From: Eupeodes corollae
Taxonomy: Eukaryota; Arthropoda; Insecta; Diptera; Syrphidae
Reading direction: 5' to 3'
Length of the DNA stretch: 64,000 nt
NCBI RefSeq assembly: GCF_945859685.1
Contig: NC_079149.1
Location: forward strand, 64,436,991 to 64,500,990
In this document: positions 10,490 to 20,795 of the stretch, piece by piece
Layout of the letters: every line of letters starts with the position of its first letter
Position numbering within the stretch: position 1 is the stretch's first letter
Notes under the pieces: generated by a model
The model's input: the letters and a program-made list of their open reading frames with translations, nothing else
Databases searched by the model: none
Told to the model about the DNA's origin: nothing
Position numbers and translations under genes: made by a program

Positions 10490-12060
10490 ATCAAATCCTT
10501 CAACATTAGACCTATTTCTTACTAATAAGGCCAATCTTTATGACCAGCCTATGATCTTAGAAGAACTAGGTTCAGATCATATTCCAGTGGTAATTAATTC
10601 TTTTTCATCACCTTTAGAAAATAAAACGTGAAGAAGTACAAAATTGTCAATTCTCACTACTTTGAACGAATTTTCCTATGTATCAGATATTGATCAAAGT
10701 ATCACGTTTTTCACGAATGCTGTTCATGAAAGCATAGGAAAATCAGCTTCCAAAAGAGTAGTTAATTATGAGAGCATGAACTTACAAATCATATAATTAA
10801 TCTGATAAAACATCGAAATTTCGTTAAAAGAAAATAGATAAGAAACCGAGAACCTAATTTATTTGTTGCAGTAAAAACACTAAACTTAATTATAAAAGAT
10901 GAAATCTGGCACCATAGGAATCGATCTTGGAATCGAAAACTTGCTGGTTTAGATAAGGGAAGTAAGCCCTTCTGGAGTAGTTAAAATCATAAAGAAGAAA
11001 AACGCCCACATTCCTGCTTTTGAAGTTTTTAACAATATTCTAATCACGAACAATGAAAAATCAATTGTTTTAGCAGAAACATTTTCTGCAACCCATATGA
11101 CCAGTAACAACATGAACAATAACATTATTGCATCAACTGTCAACAACTCAATTGAGTCAATTAACTCATCACCTATAAATGACCTAGAAAACGAGATTTC
11201 GCTGGATGATATCAAAGGTATACTTCGAAATCTTAAAGCAAGGAAATCTGCTGATTTTTATGGCATTAAAAATATATATTTGAAAAACTTACCAACATTA
11301 GGTTTAAAATACTTGCGAGTGTTATTTAATAAATGTCTTAAAATTGGCTTTTTCCTAAACAATTGGAAAACTGCCAAAATAATACCGATTTTATAACTTG
11401 GTAAAAACGCTAATCTAACTAATAGTTATAGACCCATTAGTTTGTTGAGTTCCATTAGTAAATGTTTTGAACAAGTTAGTAAAGCTAGTATAAATTCACA
11501 TTTAAGCAATAATAACATTTTACCAAACGAGCAGTTCGGCTTCAGATTGCATCAAAGTACAACTCATCAAGTATATAGGATTACTCAACACATTAGAAGT
11601 AACTTAACTTCTGGTAAAAGTACAGGTATGGTACTTCTTGATGTCGAAAAAGTATTCGACACGGTCTGGCATAATGCGCTTTTACACAAGTTGTTGATAC
11701 TCAACTTCCCAGTATTTTAATAAAAATAATTCAAGCACCAATTCAGATGTAATTTAAGCTTTCAGTCAATAAATGGTTATCTGAAAAATATGATATAACG
11801 GCAGGTGTTCCTCAAGGATCAGTTCTTGGCCTATTCTATACTCAATATTTACTTCGATTTTCCATTACTTAGTTTTTGTAAAATAGGAATTTTCGCTGAT
11901 GATACTTGCATTTTCTCTCGGAATTCAGTTGGTTTCATAATCGAAACTATTTGCAATCTAGTCCAAATTTTATACAAAGCTACTTCTAGGGAAAAAATGT
12001 GCCTTTAATGTTTCATGCGTGTTAGCGTTCAAAAGCAAAAGCGATCCTAACCAACAAAAT
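10490..12060 (+). pseudogene. Jockey-like endonuclease-RT remnant
   Basis: A larger slice of a Jockey-clade ORF2. It starts with the end of the APE endonuclease domain: STLDLFLTNKANLYD, then the catalytic-region motif SDHIPVVI near 10580. A linker follows, then RT: NDLENEISLDDIKGILRNLK and KSADFYGIKN (11180-11270), the fingers motif SYRPISLLSSISKCFEQV (about 11430), EQFGFRLHQSTTHQ (11530), the motif A block VLLDVEKVFDTVWH (11630) and FADDTCIFSR (about 11905). It ends shortly after the catalytic Asp pair, so the thumb and Cys-His tail are missing. Motif A keeps an Asp (DVEKVFD) and ADD is intact. Stops at about 11396 and 11720 and a frame change near 11720-11805 make it inactive. Confidence 0.85.
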
Positions 12061-12972
12061 CTAAAAATTTGATATAGTCTTAGATTTTATAATTTATGTA
12101 GCTTTTAATTTCAATCAAATTAAAATCTGTTAAATTAATTAAAGTTTAACAAAAACCCATTTATCTAATTTGTATTTTGTTCATTTCTGAATTACAAATT
12201 TAGACTGTTAAATTGTCACGAAATTCAAATTTACAGATTTTTTTAAAAATCATACAGAAGAAATGAAATGATGAAGAAGACGGTAATGAAATTTGTTTTG
12301 CAAGTAAAATGTTCGATTTTTTTCAATTGCAAACAATTCCTACAACCAATAAGTGTGAAATACAATTATGGAAGACAAATTGTTACCAATTGTGGATTAA
12401 TTCATTTCATATATGTAGATTTTAATCAATTGCAAAAAGATATATTTTGGTTGTTCATTAAAAAAAATGTTGTTTAATTCAATAAATTGGGCTCGTACTC
12501 TTAATTTTATGATTCATAAAATGCATCCGGGGTAAAATTTGGAGTATAAAGAATTTCTTGGTAATTATTGTAAACTAATTAATTATAGATAATAAAAGAA
12601 AACAAAAGTTTTATAAAAGAAAAATATATGTACATTGCTTTGCTACCAACAAAATCACAACAAAACTAGTTTAAAACTGATGTTTTCATAGAACAAAGTA
12701 AAAACCAAAATCTAAAATCAGCGAAATCAAGGACTGAACAAAGATTCGATTGTCAAAACAAAATGTATTCACCTCAATATTTTGTCTGCTTTCATATAGG
12801 ATTCTGTTGACTTATAAGAAGCCAACATAATATAATATATGGTAAGAGAAGATTATTTGCAGAATCGGCAGGGAGATTTGCGCGAAAGTGATCACCAATT
12901 TTAAGGATCTTATTATTACATGGCTTTCTGCTGGGACACGCTAGCCTTTACTCTGCTAAGCGATTGGAATTA
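12061..12972. other. AT-rich non-coding stretch
   Basis: No recognisable gene. A 69-codon frame at 12268-12477 is low complexity and looks like chance. Confidence 0.5.
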
Positions 12973-13234
12973 ATATTTCGATTAAATAAAAATAAATAAT
13001 TTGGGTGGCGCAACAGTCCGTTTGGGAACTATGGCCTAGTGACTGACAACTCTCAACCATTCCTGTGTGCGAGTACTGTTGTCAGGGATGGCAAATTTGA
13101 GAAAGCACTTTTCATGACAAGAATTACTCTTGGAGAATTTGTCAATTCCTCGCAAGAGGCAGTACCGTGAAAAACTTTAGGTGACATAGACAGGGATCGA
13201 ACCCAAGACCTCTCGCATGACAGTCCAATGCACT

Positions 13235-15307
13235 TTTTTTTTTTTTTTTTTTCAAATTCATTTTTATTTATTCAATCTTAAACCTATCTTAAAGCTAGAC
13301 AAAAATTCATAAAACTAGCCTAATTATCCATAACTTACAACTAACTTAATGGTCCCATACGGACACTCTAAGCTAAACTATAACACTTAAAACTAATGCC
13401 TTTCGGCCCTAAGATCTATTTTACTTCATTTTAATTTTATTTATTTTGTATTTATTAGAAAATTATGAGAAAAAACTAATATCAAGGTCCTCTTTTATTT
13501 TTACTTAAAAAACTACTTAAAATTAGGTCCTTAAATAAAACTTAAAGCTAACTTAAACTACCTATTCTACCTATAAACTACTTAAAACTAGAACAACCAC
13601 AGCAGCAAATCTAACGTGTTTTGTTTTTATATTTTACTGTCTTTTTTTTGTATGGTTTTTTTTTCTTTGATTTTTTTTTTTTCTTTGATTTTTTTTTGTT
13701 TTTAATTTATTTTTTCTTTGTTTTTTTTTTTCTTTTTATTTTTTAATTTTTTTTATATTTTTTTTTTTGTGCCACCATGCCTATTCTACTTAAAACTAAA
13801 CCCTAAAACTATAAAACAAGTGTGTAAGCCGGCCAAGGCTTAAACCCCATCCCGACCTACCCATTATCAAGTGCCGATTGAAGCCACCAAAACTGGTTCT
13901 CCTGCTTCACCCTATCAGTTCGGTCCCGTTCGGACACAGCCCTACTGAACCGAAGGAGCTCCGCTCCGCCTTGTGCCATGACGTCCCGACTGTACGGGAG
14001 TCGCCTATCCACGGTTCTTCGTCTGACGTGGTAGATTAACGGAACTGCCAATCTATCCTGTTACAGACCGCATCTATCTAAAAAGAGGAATGCCTCTGGG
14101 GGAATAAAGCCGCTCAAGCGTGCACTCTCAAAATACTCGTCGTTCGGATAGAACGCCCCGAAAATTAAATTGTTGGTCGAAGACATAGCTCTTGCAATGT
14201 GACCTCGAACGAGTTTTATCACGAAATTGTCAATTCTGTTGATTCGAGCCCCGTTGTACAGGACCTCGTTGGAATAATAATGCACATAAGAAGATTCGGC
14301 TGTTCGATATAAGCCGGTACAGCGTCGTAAACACTGCCGCTCGAACACCCGAAACTTCTCCATCTGGGAAGGGGCAACGTTGAACCACACAGGACAACCA
14401 TACACGATCATTGGCCGTATGAGGGCCATGTAGCAAATAACCTTCACTCTGGGGTCAAGCCGACTGCTAAAAAACAGCCGTTTCGTCAGAGCGAAGGCTC
14501 CTCTGGCCCTGGTCAGAGCAGCATTTATATGTCTGTCGAAATATAAATACTGATCTAACCAGATACCCAGGTACTTCACTACACTTTTGCTCGCCAATGG
14601 CTGCCCCTGAAGATCAACGATGACCATCTTGCGCCAATTCTTGCACGTATCCCTCGTGGCCCTAGCCAAAGGAGTCCGGAACAGAATTGTCTCTGACTTC
14701 TGGACATTTATTTTCAGTTTCCAGTCGTCGCAATATCGCTGAATCTTGTCGAAATCACGCTGCAAGAGAATTCTAATAACCTCAACCTTTCGAGCCGTTC
14801 TGTACGCAATTAGATCGTCGGCGTACGCAATTGCCTTTGTAAGACTACCTATCAGATCGCTGGTGTAAATGTTGAAAAGAATCGGCGAATTCACCGCTCC
14901 CTGTTGAAGACCATTTTTAATTGAGAATGTTGTGGTAGAAGTTACATTGCCACTTTTGACAACAAACTTTCTACCGTAAAGCATATCATAAAGTATATAC
15001 AACAATGGCTTGCTAATGCCAAACCTGCTCAATTTTAAGTAAAGACCCTCTAACCATACGGTGTCAAAGGGCTTTTCCAAATCAACCAGGACAGCACCTG
15101 TGCATTGTTGTTTTGATTTATTCCATTGGATATCAGAAACGAGTTTGGACGCAGCATGAATTGTGTCATGACCCGCCTTGAACCCGAACTGTTTATCCGG
15201 AATAATTTTGTTGTCCGCAGCCCACTTAGTCAGAGCCCTATTAATGATCTTTTCGAAAACTTTGCTGATGCTCGGAAGAAGACTTATCGACCGAAGATTT
15301 GACGGGT
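13235..15307 (-). mobile_element. LOA-like non-LTR retrotransposon, 5'-truncated
   Basis: A minus-strand retrotransposon of about 2.07 kb. Its poly-A tail appears as the T run at 13234-13252. Its truncated 5' end is at 15307. A perfect 14-15-bp target duplication (ACAGTCCAATGCACT) flanks it at 13220-13234 and 15308-15322; the last T may belong to the tail. The insertion is in the SINE head. The 3' UTR (13253-13856) is very T-rich on the plus strand (13620-13790). Conservation of the RT frame and the perfect TSD make this one of the youngest elements here. Confidence 0.9.
13857..15305 (-). pseudogene. LOA-like reverse transcriptase, one in-frame stop
   Basis: The frame runs on the minus strand from the truncated 5' end. 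It begins NLRSISLLPSISKVFE (fingers), then PDKQFGFKAGHDT, motif A VLVDLEKPFDTVW (about 15060), motif B NGLQQGAVNSPILFN (about 14900) and the catalytic AIAYADDLIAY (about 14820). The thumb follows with SVVKYLGIWLDQYLYFDRHIN, then MALIRPMIVYGCPVWFN. The C-terminus contains SGFIPPEAFLFLDRCGL, an in-frame stop at about 14061, then AVPLIYHVRRRTV and VKQENQFWWL up to 13857. The second copy (22.4-24.3 kb) has a sense codon where this one has the stop. Assignment to the LOA clade rests on the C-terminal PPEAF...YHVRRR and RAVSERDR...QFWWL motifs. The endonuclease is missing because of 5' truncation. Confidence 0.88.
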
Positions 15308-15362
15308 ACAGTCCAATGCACTAACCATCATGCCACGGGTACTACATACATATCTCGATTAA

Positions 15363-15529
15363 CGTGAATTTATTAATAAATGTATGCATGTTACTAAATT
15401 AAATTTACTATCTTTCGAATATAAACCTTTATCAATTGTATACAAGGTTAATTCATTCATAAATTTACTTTATTACGAATTTTGTACCAATTCGGTAGCT
15501 AGCTGAAAACATCTTTAAAGAACACTCTT
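15363..15529. other. Short non-coding stretch
   Basis: AT-rich spacer between the SINE TSD and the mariner 5' part. Nothing is recognised. Confidence 0.4.
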
Positions 15530-15700
15530 AATGCAAAGGGTTTTCAATTGGCGCGTGTAGATTTTGGCGCATCGTTTTGGGCATTTAGTTTTGGTGACAT
15601 CTGTCATATCTTTTATTTATTATTCAATTGTGTATACCAAATCATCATGGCAAGTTACACGATTGAACAGCACGTTCCAATTATAAAACTTTATTTTCAC
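15530..15700 (+). pseudogene. Mariner 5' end and transposase N-terminus
   Basis: An upstream stretch (GGGTTTTCAATTGGCGCG near 15540) looks like a mariner terminal region. It is followed by an ATG at 15647 opening MASYTIEQHVPIIKLYF, which matches the N-terminus of mariner transposases. The match stops near 15700, where unrelated sequence begins. The C-terminal part of a similar transposase resumes about 1.15 kb downstream on the same strand, so this is probably the 5' half of one split element. It could also be a separate fragment. Confidence 0.6.
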
Positions 15701-15859
15701 GCTCAACCTAGATAATCACCGCGGTACGTGAAAGTGTATAGCAGAACGCGAGGCAGTCTATTCCTTGCCGTGCAAAAGAAAAGAGTTTATTGCAAACAAA
15801 AAAAAACAAACAAACACCCGAACAAGATCCAACCGAACCACACTCAAAAAATTTTCGTC

Positions 15860-16800
15860 GCAGGCAAAATCTGGTAGAAAATACCACCCAAAAAACTGGT
15901 ACAATAGTCCAGATTTCGTGGTAAATAACTCCAGATTTCATGGTAAAAATTAAAAAAATAAAACAGAAATCTGGTAGAATCTAACAAGTACCAGGAGACA
16001 TTTTTTTAACCAGTTTTCCTAGTAGGAAAAAAACAAGAAAAAAAGTGACTACAGATTTCGTGGTAAATAACTGGTTTTATTCACCAGAAATATGGTTTCC
16101 TGGTAAAATTATTGGAAGAAAATTTTCTAGTAAATGTTAGCAGCATCGTGGTGAAAGTATTTTATTTTATGGTAAAATGAAGATTATCTGGAATCTGGTA
16201 AATAGAACCAGGAAATTTATTTTCTGGTATATTTTTTCCTGGTAGATGAAACCAGTCTTCTGGTACTTATTACCAGAAATACTGGGAGTCTAAACATTAT
16301 CTTTTTTAGGAAAATAAAACCAGGAATGTTATTGTCTGGTATATTTTTTTTTGTATTATAGTTAAAACCAGCCTTCTGGTTCTTAATACCAGAAATTCTG
16401 GGAGTTTAAGAATAATCTTTTTTCTGGTAAATAAAACCAGACATTTTTCTGTCTAGTATATGTATATTTTAATCTTAGATAAAAACCAGTCTTCACAATC
16501 AAATTTTAGTACATTATACCTATCAATCAAGCCCTTCCCGCCAAATAATCGTAAACTACATTTCGCTTCCGATAATTTATTCCATTTTTACTTGGACACA
16601 TTAGAGACGATGTTGATGTAAATGTTTTCTTTAGGAATATTAACTATATCTTATGCGTACTTTATATTCTACACGAATTCAGCTACATTTTGAGTAAAAA
16701 AAATTCCCGGTATATTCTACCAGAATTCTGGTACATTTTTACCAGGAAAAAAATATTTCTGGTATATTCTACCAGTATAATGGGTTTATTCCCGGTATAA
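15860..16800. repeat. CTGGTA/TACCAG repeat domain
   Basis: The short motif CTGGTA and its reverse complement TACCAG recur many times. They often form small inverted pairs such as TACCAGAATTCTGGTA near 16719. In 16205-16495 a longer unit of about 112-117 bp repeats roughly three times: AACCAGGAA...GTCTGGTATATTTTT...TTCTGGTxCTTAxTACCAGAAA...CTGGGAGT. The domain lies between the N- and C-terminal parts of a mariner transposase. No coding frame is seen. I do not recognise the family. It could be a minisatellite or the end of an unknown transposon. Confidence 0.7.
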
Positions 16801-16844
16801 TTTTGACCATAGACATGACTGGGCTTCGAATCGTTTGGAGAACC

Positions 16845-17145
16845 CAAGCAAGATTACAGTATATGGGACGGCACCAACCCACCCAAGTTTCAACAGGTGA
16901 TAATGCATCCTAAAAAAGATATCTTTCGCTGTGGATTTTGGGAAGGTGGCGTAATTGTTCCGTATCCTTTTTGAAAACGACGTTAGTGAGGTGGTTACCT
17001 TCAACAGCGAGCGCTATATATAATGATGATAACAATTTCTTATGGCCGAAATTAAACCATATGGACCTAAAAGACATGTGGTTTCAGCAGGACTCCGCCG
17101 CTGCGTGCCACACAGTAAACGATTTGAAGGTAAGATTATAATAGT
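16845..17145 (+). pseudogene. Mariner transposase middle/C-terminal relic
   Basis: The translation, with frame changes, gives a block ending MHPKKDIFRCGFWEGGVIVPY (about 16905-16970). Then comes FLWPKLNHMDLKDMWFQQDS with ACHTVND (17035-17115), which carries the second catalytic Asp of mariner transposases (normally WFQQDGATCHT). The third Asp block is missing because the similarity ends by about 17145. It is the likely 3' partner of 15530-15700. It is inactive. Confidence 0.8.
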
Positions 17146-18028
17146 TAATGGTAGATATCTCCTTCAAGTATTTTCTATTTACAAAATTTAAAGAAATAGC
17201 TACATTTAAATTATAAAGATGTACAAATATTTTAAAAACCTCTCTTGATACATACATATATCAAAATTGTATTAAGCTAGATTTGAATTCAACCAACAAA
17301 ATCCTTTGGAAAAGCATTGTTTGGTTTGTGATAAAAAAGCAAAAATAATTTTTTTGACCTGTGCAGTAAAAAAAATAGTCAAGAAAAAACAGATAGGTAT
17401 TTATGCATACATAAAATTATATTGTAAGTGTAAAGGGCTCATTGTGCTCATTGTGCTTTCTTTTATAAATGAAACACAGTAAGTTAAAAACCCTCAAAAC
17501 ATTATCATCAACCCTAATCCTTTAAGAACACAAACTTAAAAATACAATTTTCCCAACACATTGAAATGCCGGAGTTTGTTTACGCCAAATACCGAACCTT
17601 TAACGACAGCTGTTTGATACACATTATAGCAAACTGTATTTTGAAATGTAGGCATAATTTGATGTTTTCAAATTGAAAGTTAAGTTAAATTCATTAGTAT
17701 TATATTACTCCTTTTACTATATGTTTTTTTCCATAACTAGCTAACCAAAATGATTGTTTTCACAAATTATCGTTCCCAGGCACACTATCTTATTCTCATC
17801 TTGCGTTTGAAAGCGGACCCACCTACACACATAAACATATCAAGCACACACATTTTCGAGCGTTTCGGTCAAAAAGGCGCATCCTTTTACCACGATCTTT
17901 GATCAATTACTTGGGTCATTTTTCAGTTTTTTTGAGATAGCACTGAAATAAGTTTGAGCCTTTTTTACATGCATATGATCTTGAAAACCATTTTCTAAGG
18001 TTACCTATCACATCCATTTATTTGTAAC
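17146..18028. other. Non-coding stretch
   Basis: AT-rich sequence without recognised genes or terminal repeats. Confidence 0.5.
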
Positions 18029-18051
18029 TTACTAACTTACTTAAGGTGGCA

Positions 18052-20440
18052 CTACAGTCCTGTGTGAACTAAGTCCTCACCCAACAAACTTCTCAATCTA
18101 GCTCGGTCCCTAGCTAGATATCTCCAATTTCGCGCTCCAAGTTGGGTGAGGTCTCTTTCCACTTGTGCGCGCCTACTGATCTGTGGTCTTCCTCTATACT
18201 GTGCTGTCGTGGAGCATTGGTTTCCATAGGCTCTATGTGACCCAGCCATCTTAGTCGTTGGACTTTTACCCTTCTGGCTAAGTCTACGTCGCTATACAGC
18301 CCGTACAGCAAGTCCGTAGACCGTATAGATCACACGAAGAACTTTTCTCTCGAAGCGACCCAAGGTGCTTTCATCCATTTTTGTCATAATCCATGCTTTT
18401 GCACCGTATAGCAGGACAGGGATAATAAAGGTACTTTGGTACTTCGAGAGAGGACTTTTAAACTCAATTGCTTTCTTAGCCAAAAGAAACAGATTAGCAA
18501 GAGTTTTGACCAAGACGTCGGTGTTGTAGGTCCTTTCTTGAAAGCATGTACTTTGTTTTGTCCTCATTACCCGTTAAACCAATTTTTGCCGCTTCTGCTC
18601 AATACTCACAAAAGCCCCATTGACATCACGCTGAATTCTTCCGATTATGTCAATGTCATCAGCAAATGCTAGTAATTGGAAAGACTTTTGAAAGATAGTA
18701 CCTCTAATGTTGACGTGTGAGCTTTGCACTATTCTTTCAAGGGTCGTTTGAAAAGTCCGCGCAAAGTCAGACAGATGGCACTACTGGTGCATATCGAGGT
18801 TATTTACAACAGTTTACAAGTGGTTTCAAAATTTTCGGTTTGGCCATATGAGCACAACAGACACTGAACGTTCTGGACGTCGACTGGGAAGGTTATGGCG
18901 ACTGTCTTTTGGGATTCGCAAGGAATAATCTTCATCGACTATCTGGAAAAGAGTAAAACCATTATAGGTGAATTTTATTCATTGCTATTAGACCGTTTGA
19001 AGACCGAGCTGAAAGAGAAACGTCCACGACTGGCCCACAAAAAAGGTATTTCCCATCACTACAACGCACCAGCTCCAGCACCAGCCTTAGCAGTTGCGAC
19101 CGCAAAACTATTGGAATTAGGATTCCAAATCGTTCCACATCCCCCCTATTCTCCAGACTTGGCTCCGTCGTACTATTATTAGTTCCCCAATATGAAGAAA
19201 TGGCTGGCGGGAAAAAAATTCCATTCAAACTAGGAGGTGATTGCAGAAACCAATAACTACTTTACAGACTTGGACAAATCCTATTATTCAGAAGGGATCA
19301 ACAAACTAGAGCAGCGTTGGATGAGCCTGAAAGGAGACTACGTTCAAAAATAAAAAAAAGATTATCTAAAAACTTAAGGTGTTTTTATTTTCCTACGGAC
19401 TTTTCAAACGACCCTCGTATGATGAGAAATCGCAGGACAGCGCATTGACTTGTCTAAAACCTTTTTTGACATCGAAAGGTTCTGTTAAGTTGTTTCCAAC
19501 CTTTGTGGAGCAGCGTGAATTCTCCATGGTCATATTGCACAAACGGACGGTTTGGCAGTGATGCCAAAACTAGACATGGCTCTATACAGTTCGTCCCTGT
19601 AGATGCTGTCACATGCGGCCTTGAAATCGATGAAAAGATGGCGGGTGTCGATTTGGTTTTCTTGGGTTTTTTTCAGGATCTGCCGTAATGTGAATATTTG
19701 ATCGACTGTGGACTCTAAAACCCCACTGATAAGGACCTATCAGGTTGTTAATGATGGGCTTTAGACGTTCACATATTACGACACAGAAGATTTTATAGGC
19801 GATGTTAAGTAGACTGATTCTTGTATAGTTGGTGCAGTTTAGAGTCTCCTTTTTTTAGGATCGGGCAAACAATACTGAGGTTCAAATCATCAATCATGCT
19901 TTCTTCCGAGCATATCTTACAGATAAGTTGGTGCATGCTCCTAACCAACTTATTTCCTGCTGCTTTAAAGAGCTCGGCATTCAAACCATCCGCTCCAGCG
20001 GCTTTATTAGCCTTCAGCTTTGATATGGCAATCTTTACTTCGTCTAAGTCGGGTGGACGGGATTGTTGGCTTTCGTCGTCTATGTTGAATGGATCATTCT
20101 GCCTGACAGCGAAATTCAGTTCGTCGTCGCCGTTATACAGTCTGCAGAAGTGGTCCTTCCATATCCTCAGCATTGACTGCGGTTCCACTATGATGTTTCC
20201 ACTTTCGTCCTTGTAGCCTTAGGTTTTAAGTTGATGTACTTGTGAATTTCGTTTCAGTTGTTCATAAACCTTTCGAACTTTATTCCTGCTCTGAAACCTC
20301 TCAACATCTTCGACCGCATGCTTCTCATGTTCTCTCTTTTTCCTTCTGAGAAGTCGGTGTCCCTCCCGCCTTCTCTGCTTATATAGAGTTCATGAGCAGC
20401 TCTCGTCCTTTTATGCAGCGCCGAATTGTAACTAAATCTG
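18052..20440 (-). pseudogene. RTE-like reverse transcriptase relic
   Basis: Read on the minus strand from 20440: a linker (ALHKRTRAAHELYISREGG, then VEDVERFQSRNKVRKVYEQL) and SMLRIWKDHFCRLYNGDDEL (about 20170). Then comes LDEVKIAISKLKANKAAGADG...AELFKAAG (20030), LNLSIVCPILKKGD (19860), a frame-shifted ISLL...KI fingers region and GEFTLL near 19520. After the mariner insert follow QLLAFADDIDIIGR (about 18650), LPVLLYGAKAW-type IIPVLLYGAKAWIMTK (about 18420), ESTLGRFERKVLR and VKVQRLRWLGHIEPMETNAP (18250), ending GEDLVHTGL. The catalytic box is FADD. Stops and frame changes make it inactive. Confidence 0.82.
18741..19417 (+). mobile_element. Mariner, internally deleted, inside RTE-like RT
   Basis: Terminal inverted repeats GGGTCGTTTGAAAAGTCCG (18741-18759) and its complement (about 19397-19415) enclose about 680 bp. 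The right end is CCCTCG followed by TA. At the left, comparison with the uninterrupted RT copy at 60.5 kb indicates that about nine bases, including the left TA, were lost. The transposase frame on the plus strand covers only the C-terminal half: GKVMATVFWDSQGIIFIDYL (first catalytic Asp, about 18890), then a block where HQDNAPCH is replaced by SHHYNAPAP, PHPPYSPDLAPSYYY (third Asp changed to Tyr), and LAGKKFHSN, ending near 19350. Two catalytic residues are lost, so it is dead. Confidence 0.87.
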
Positions 20441-20582
20441 GTTTAAAACACATCTAAAAAAGTTATATTAGGTATACTGATGTACTCATTAGTTTATTTT
20501 ATGATTTGAGTTTAATAAACATTGTGTTTCATGTCTTCTAAATTATTGAATATTTAGGTGAATAAATAAATAATTAAAGTCT

Positions 20583-20795
20583 AACGGCTTAGATGGCTGG
20601 GTCATGTAGAGCGAATGGACATCAACGCTCCAGCCCGGAAGGTCTTCGAATCAAATCCCGAGGTACGGCGCGGCGCAGTAGAGGAAGACCCCGACTCAGG
20701 TGGCGCACCCAGGTGGGTGAAGACCTCAACCAACTTGGCGTGCAAAACTGGAGACAGCTAGCTAGGGACCGATCTGGCACCACCTTAAGTAAGTA
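20583..20795 (+). pseudogene. RTE-like 3' end fragment
   Basis: The short fragment encodes RLRWLGHVERMDINAPARK followed by a frame-shifted RGRPRLRW...NQLG...LARDRS segment. It ends in CACCTTAAGTAAGTAAGT, the (TAAG)n tail of the family. It is the 3' end of the same family as 18029-20450 but in the opposite orientation, separated from it by about 130 bp. Confidence 0.8.

Larger units (their letters stand above)
12986..15349 (-). mobile_element. tRNA-derived SINE copy A, split by LOA insertion
   Basis: The SINE reads on the minus strand. Its 5' head is at 15308-15349 and continues at 13220-13234; the body and A/T-rich tail run from 13220 down to 12986. The head has an A-box-like TGGCATGATGG and a B-box-like GGTTCGATCCC (near 13192-13202), the type-2 RNA polymerase III promoter expected of tRNA-derived SINEs. 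It is flanked by a 13-bp duplication with one mismatch (12973-12985 and 15350-15362), which marks retrotransposition. The same sequence occurs at 22132-22365, 44374-44668 and 47395-47676. A LOA-like element sits inside it. Confidence 0.8.
18029..20450 (-). mobile_element. RTE-like non-LTR retrotransposon (YADDIDIIGR family)
   Basis: A minus-strand element with an (AAGT)n-type 3' tail at 18029-18050 (ACTTACTTAAGG on the plus strand) and a truncated 5' end near 20450. It is the longest copy of a family also present at 20583-20795, 30851-31985, 36195-37135 and 60267-60600. It is interrupted by a mariner at 18741-19417. It carries part of the RT and the C-terminal tail, but no endonuclease. The clade is uncertain: the RLRWLGHIE...RGRP-type tail and the ADDIDIIGR box occur in RTE-like insect elements. 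Confidence 0.8.

Noticed and set aside
12268..12477. 69-codon frame
   Set aside because: Background-like composition and no domain.
13620..13790. Poly-T tract as an independent microsatellite
   Set aside because: It is the A-rich 3' UTR of the LOA-like element seen from the other strand; the second copy has a shorter version.
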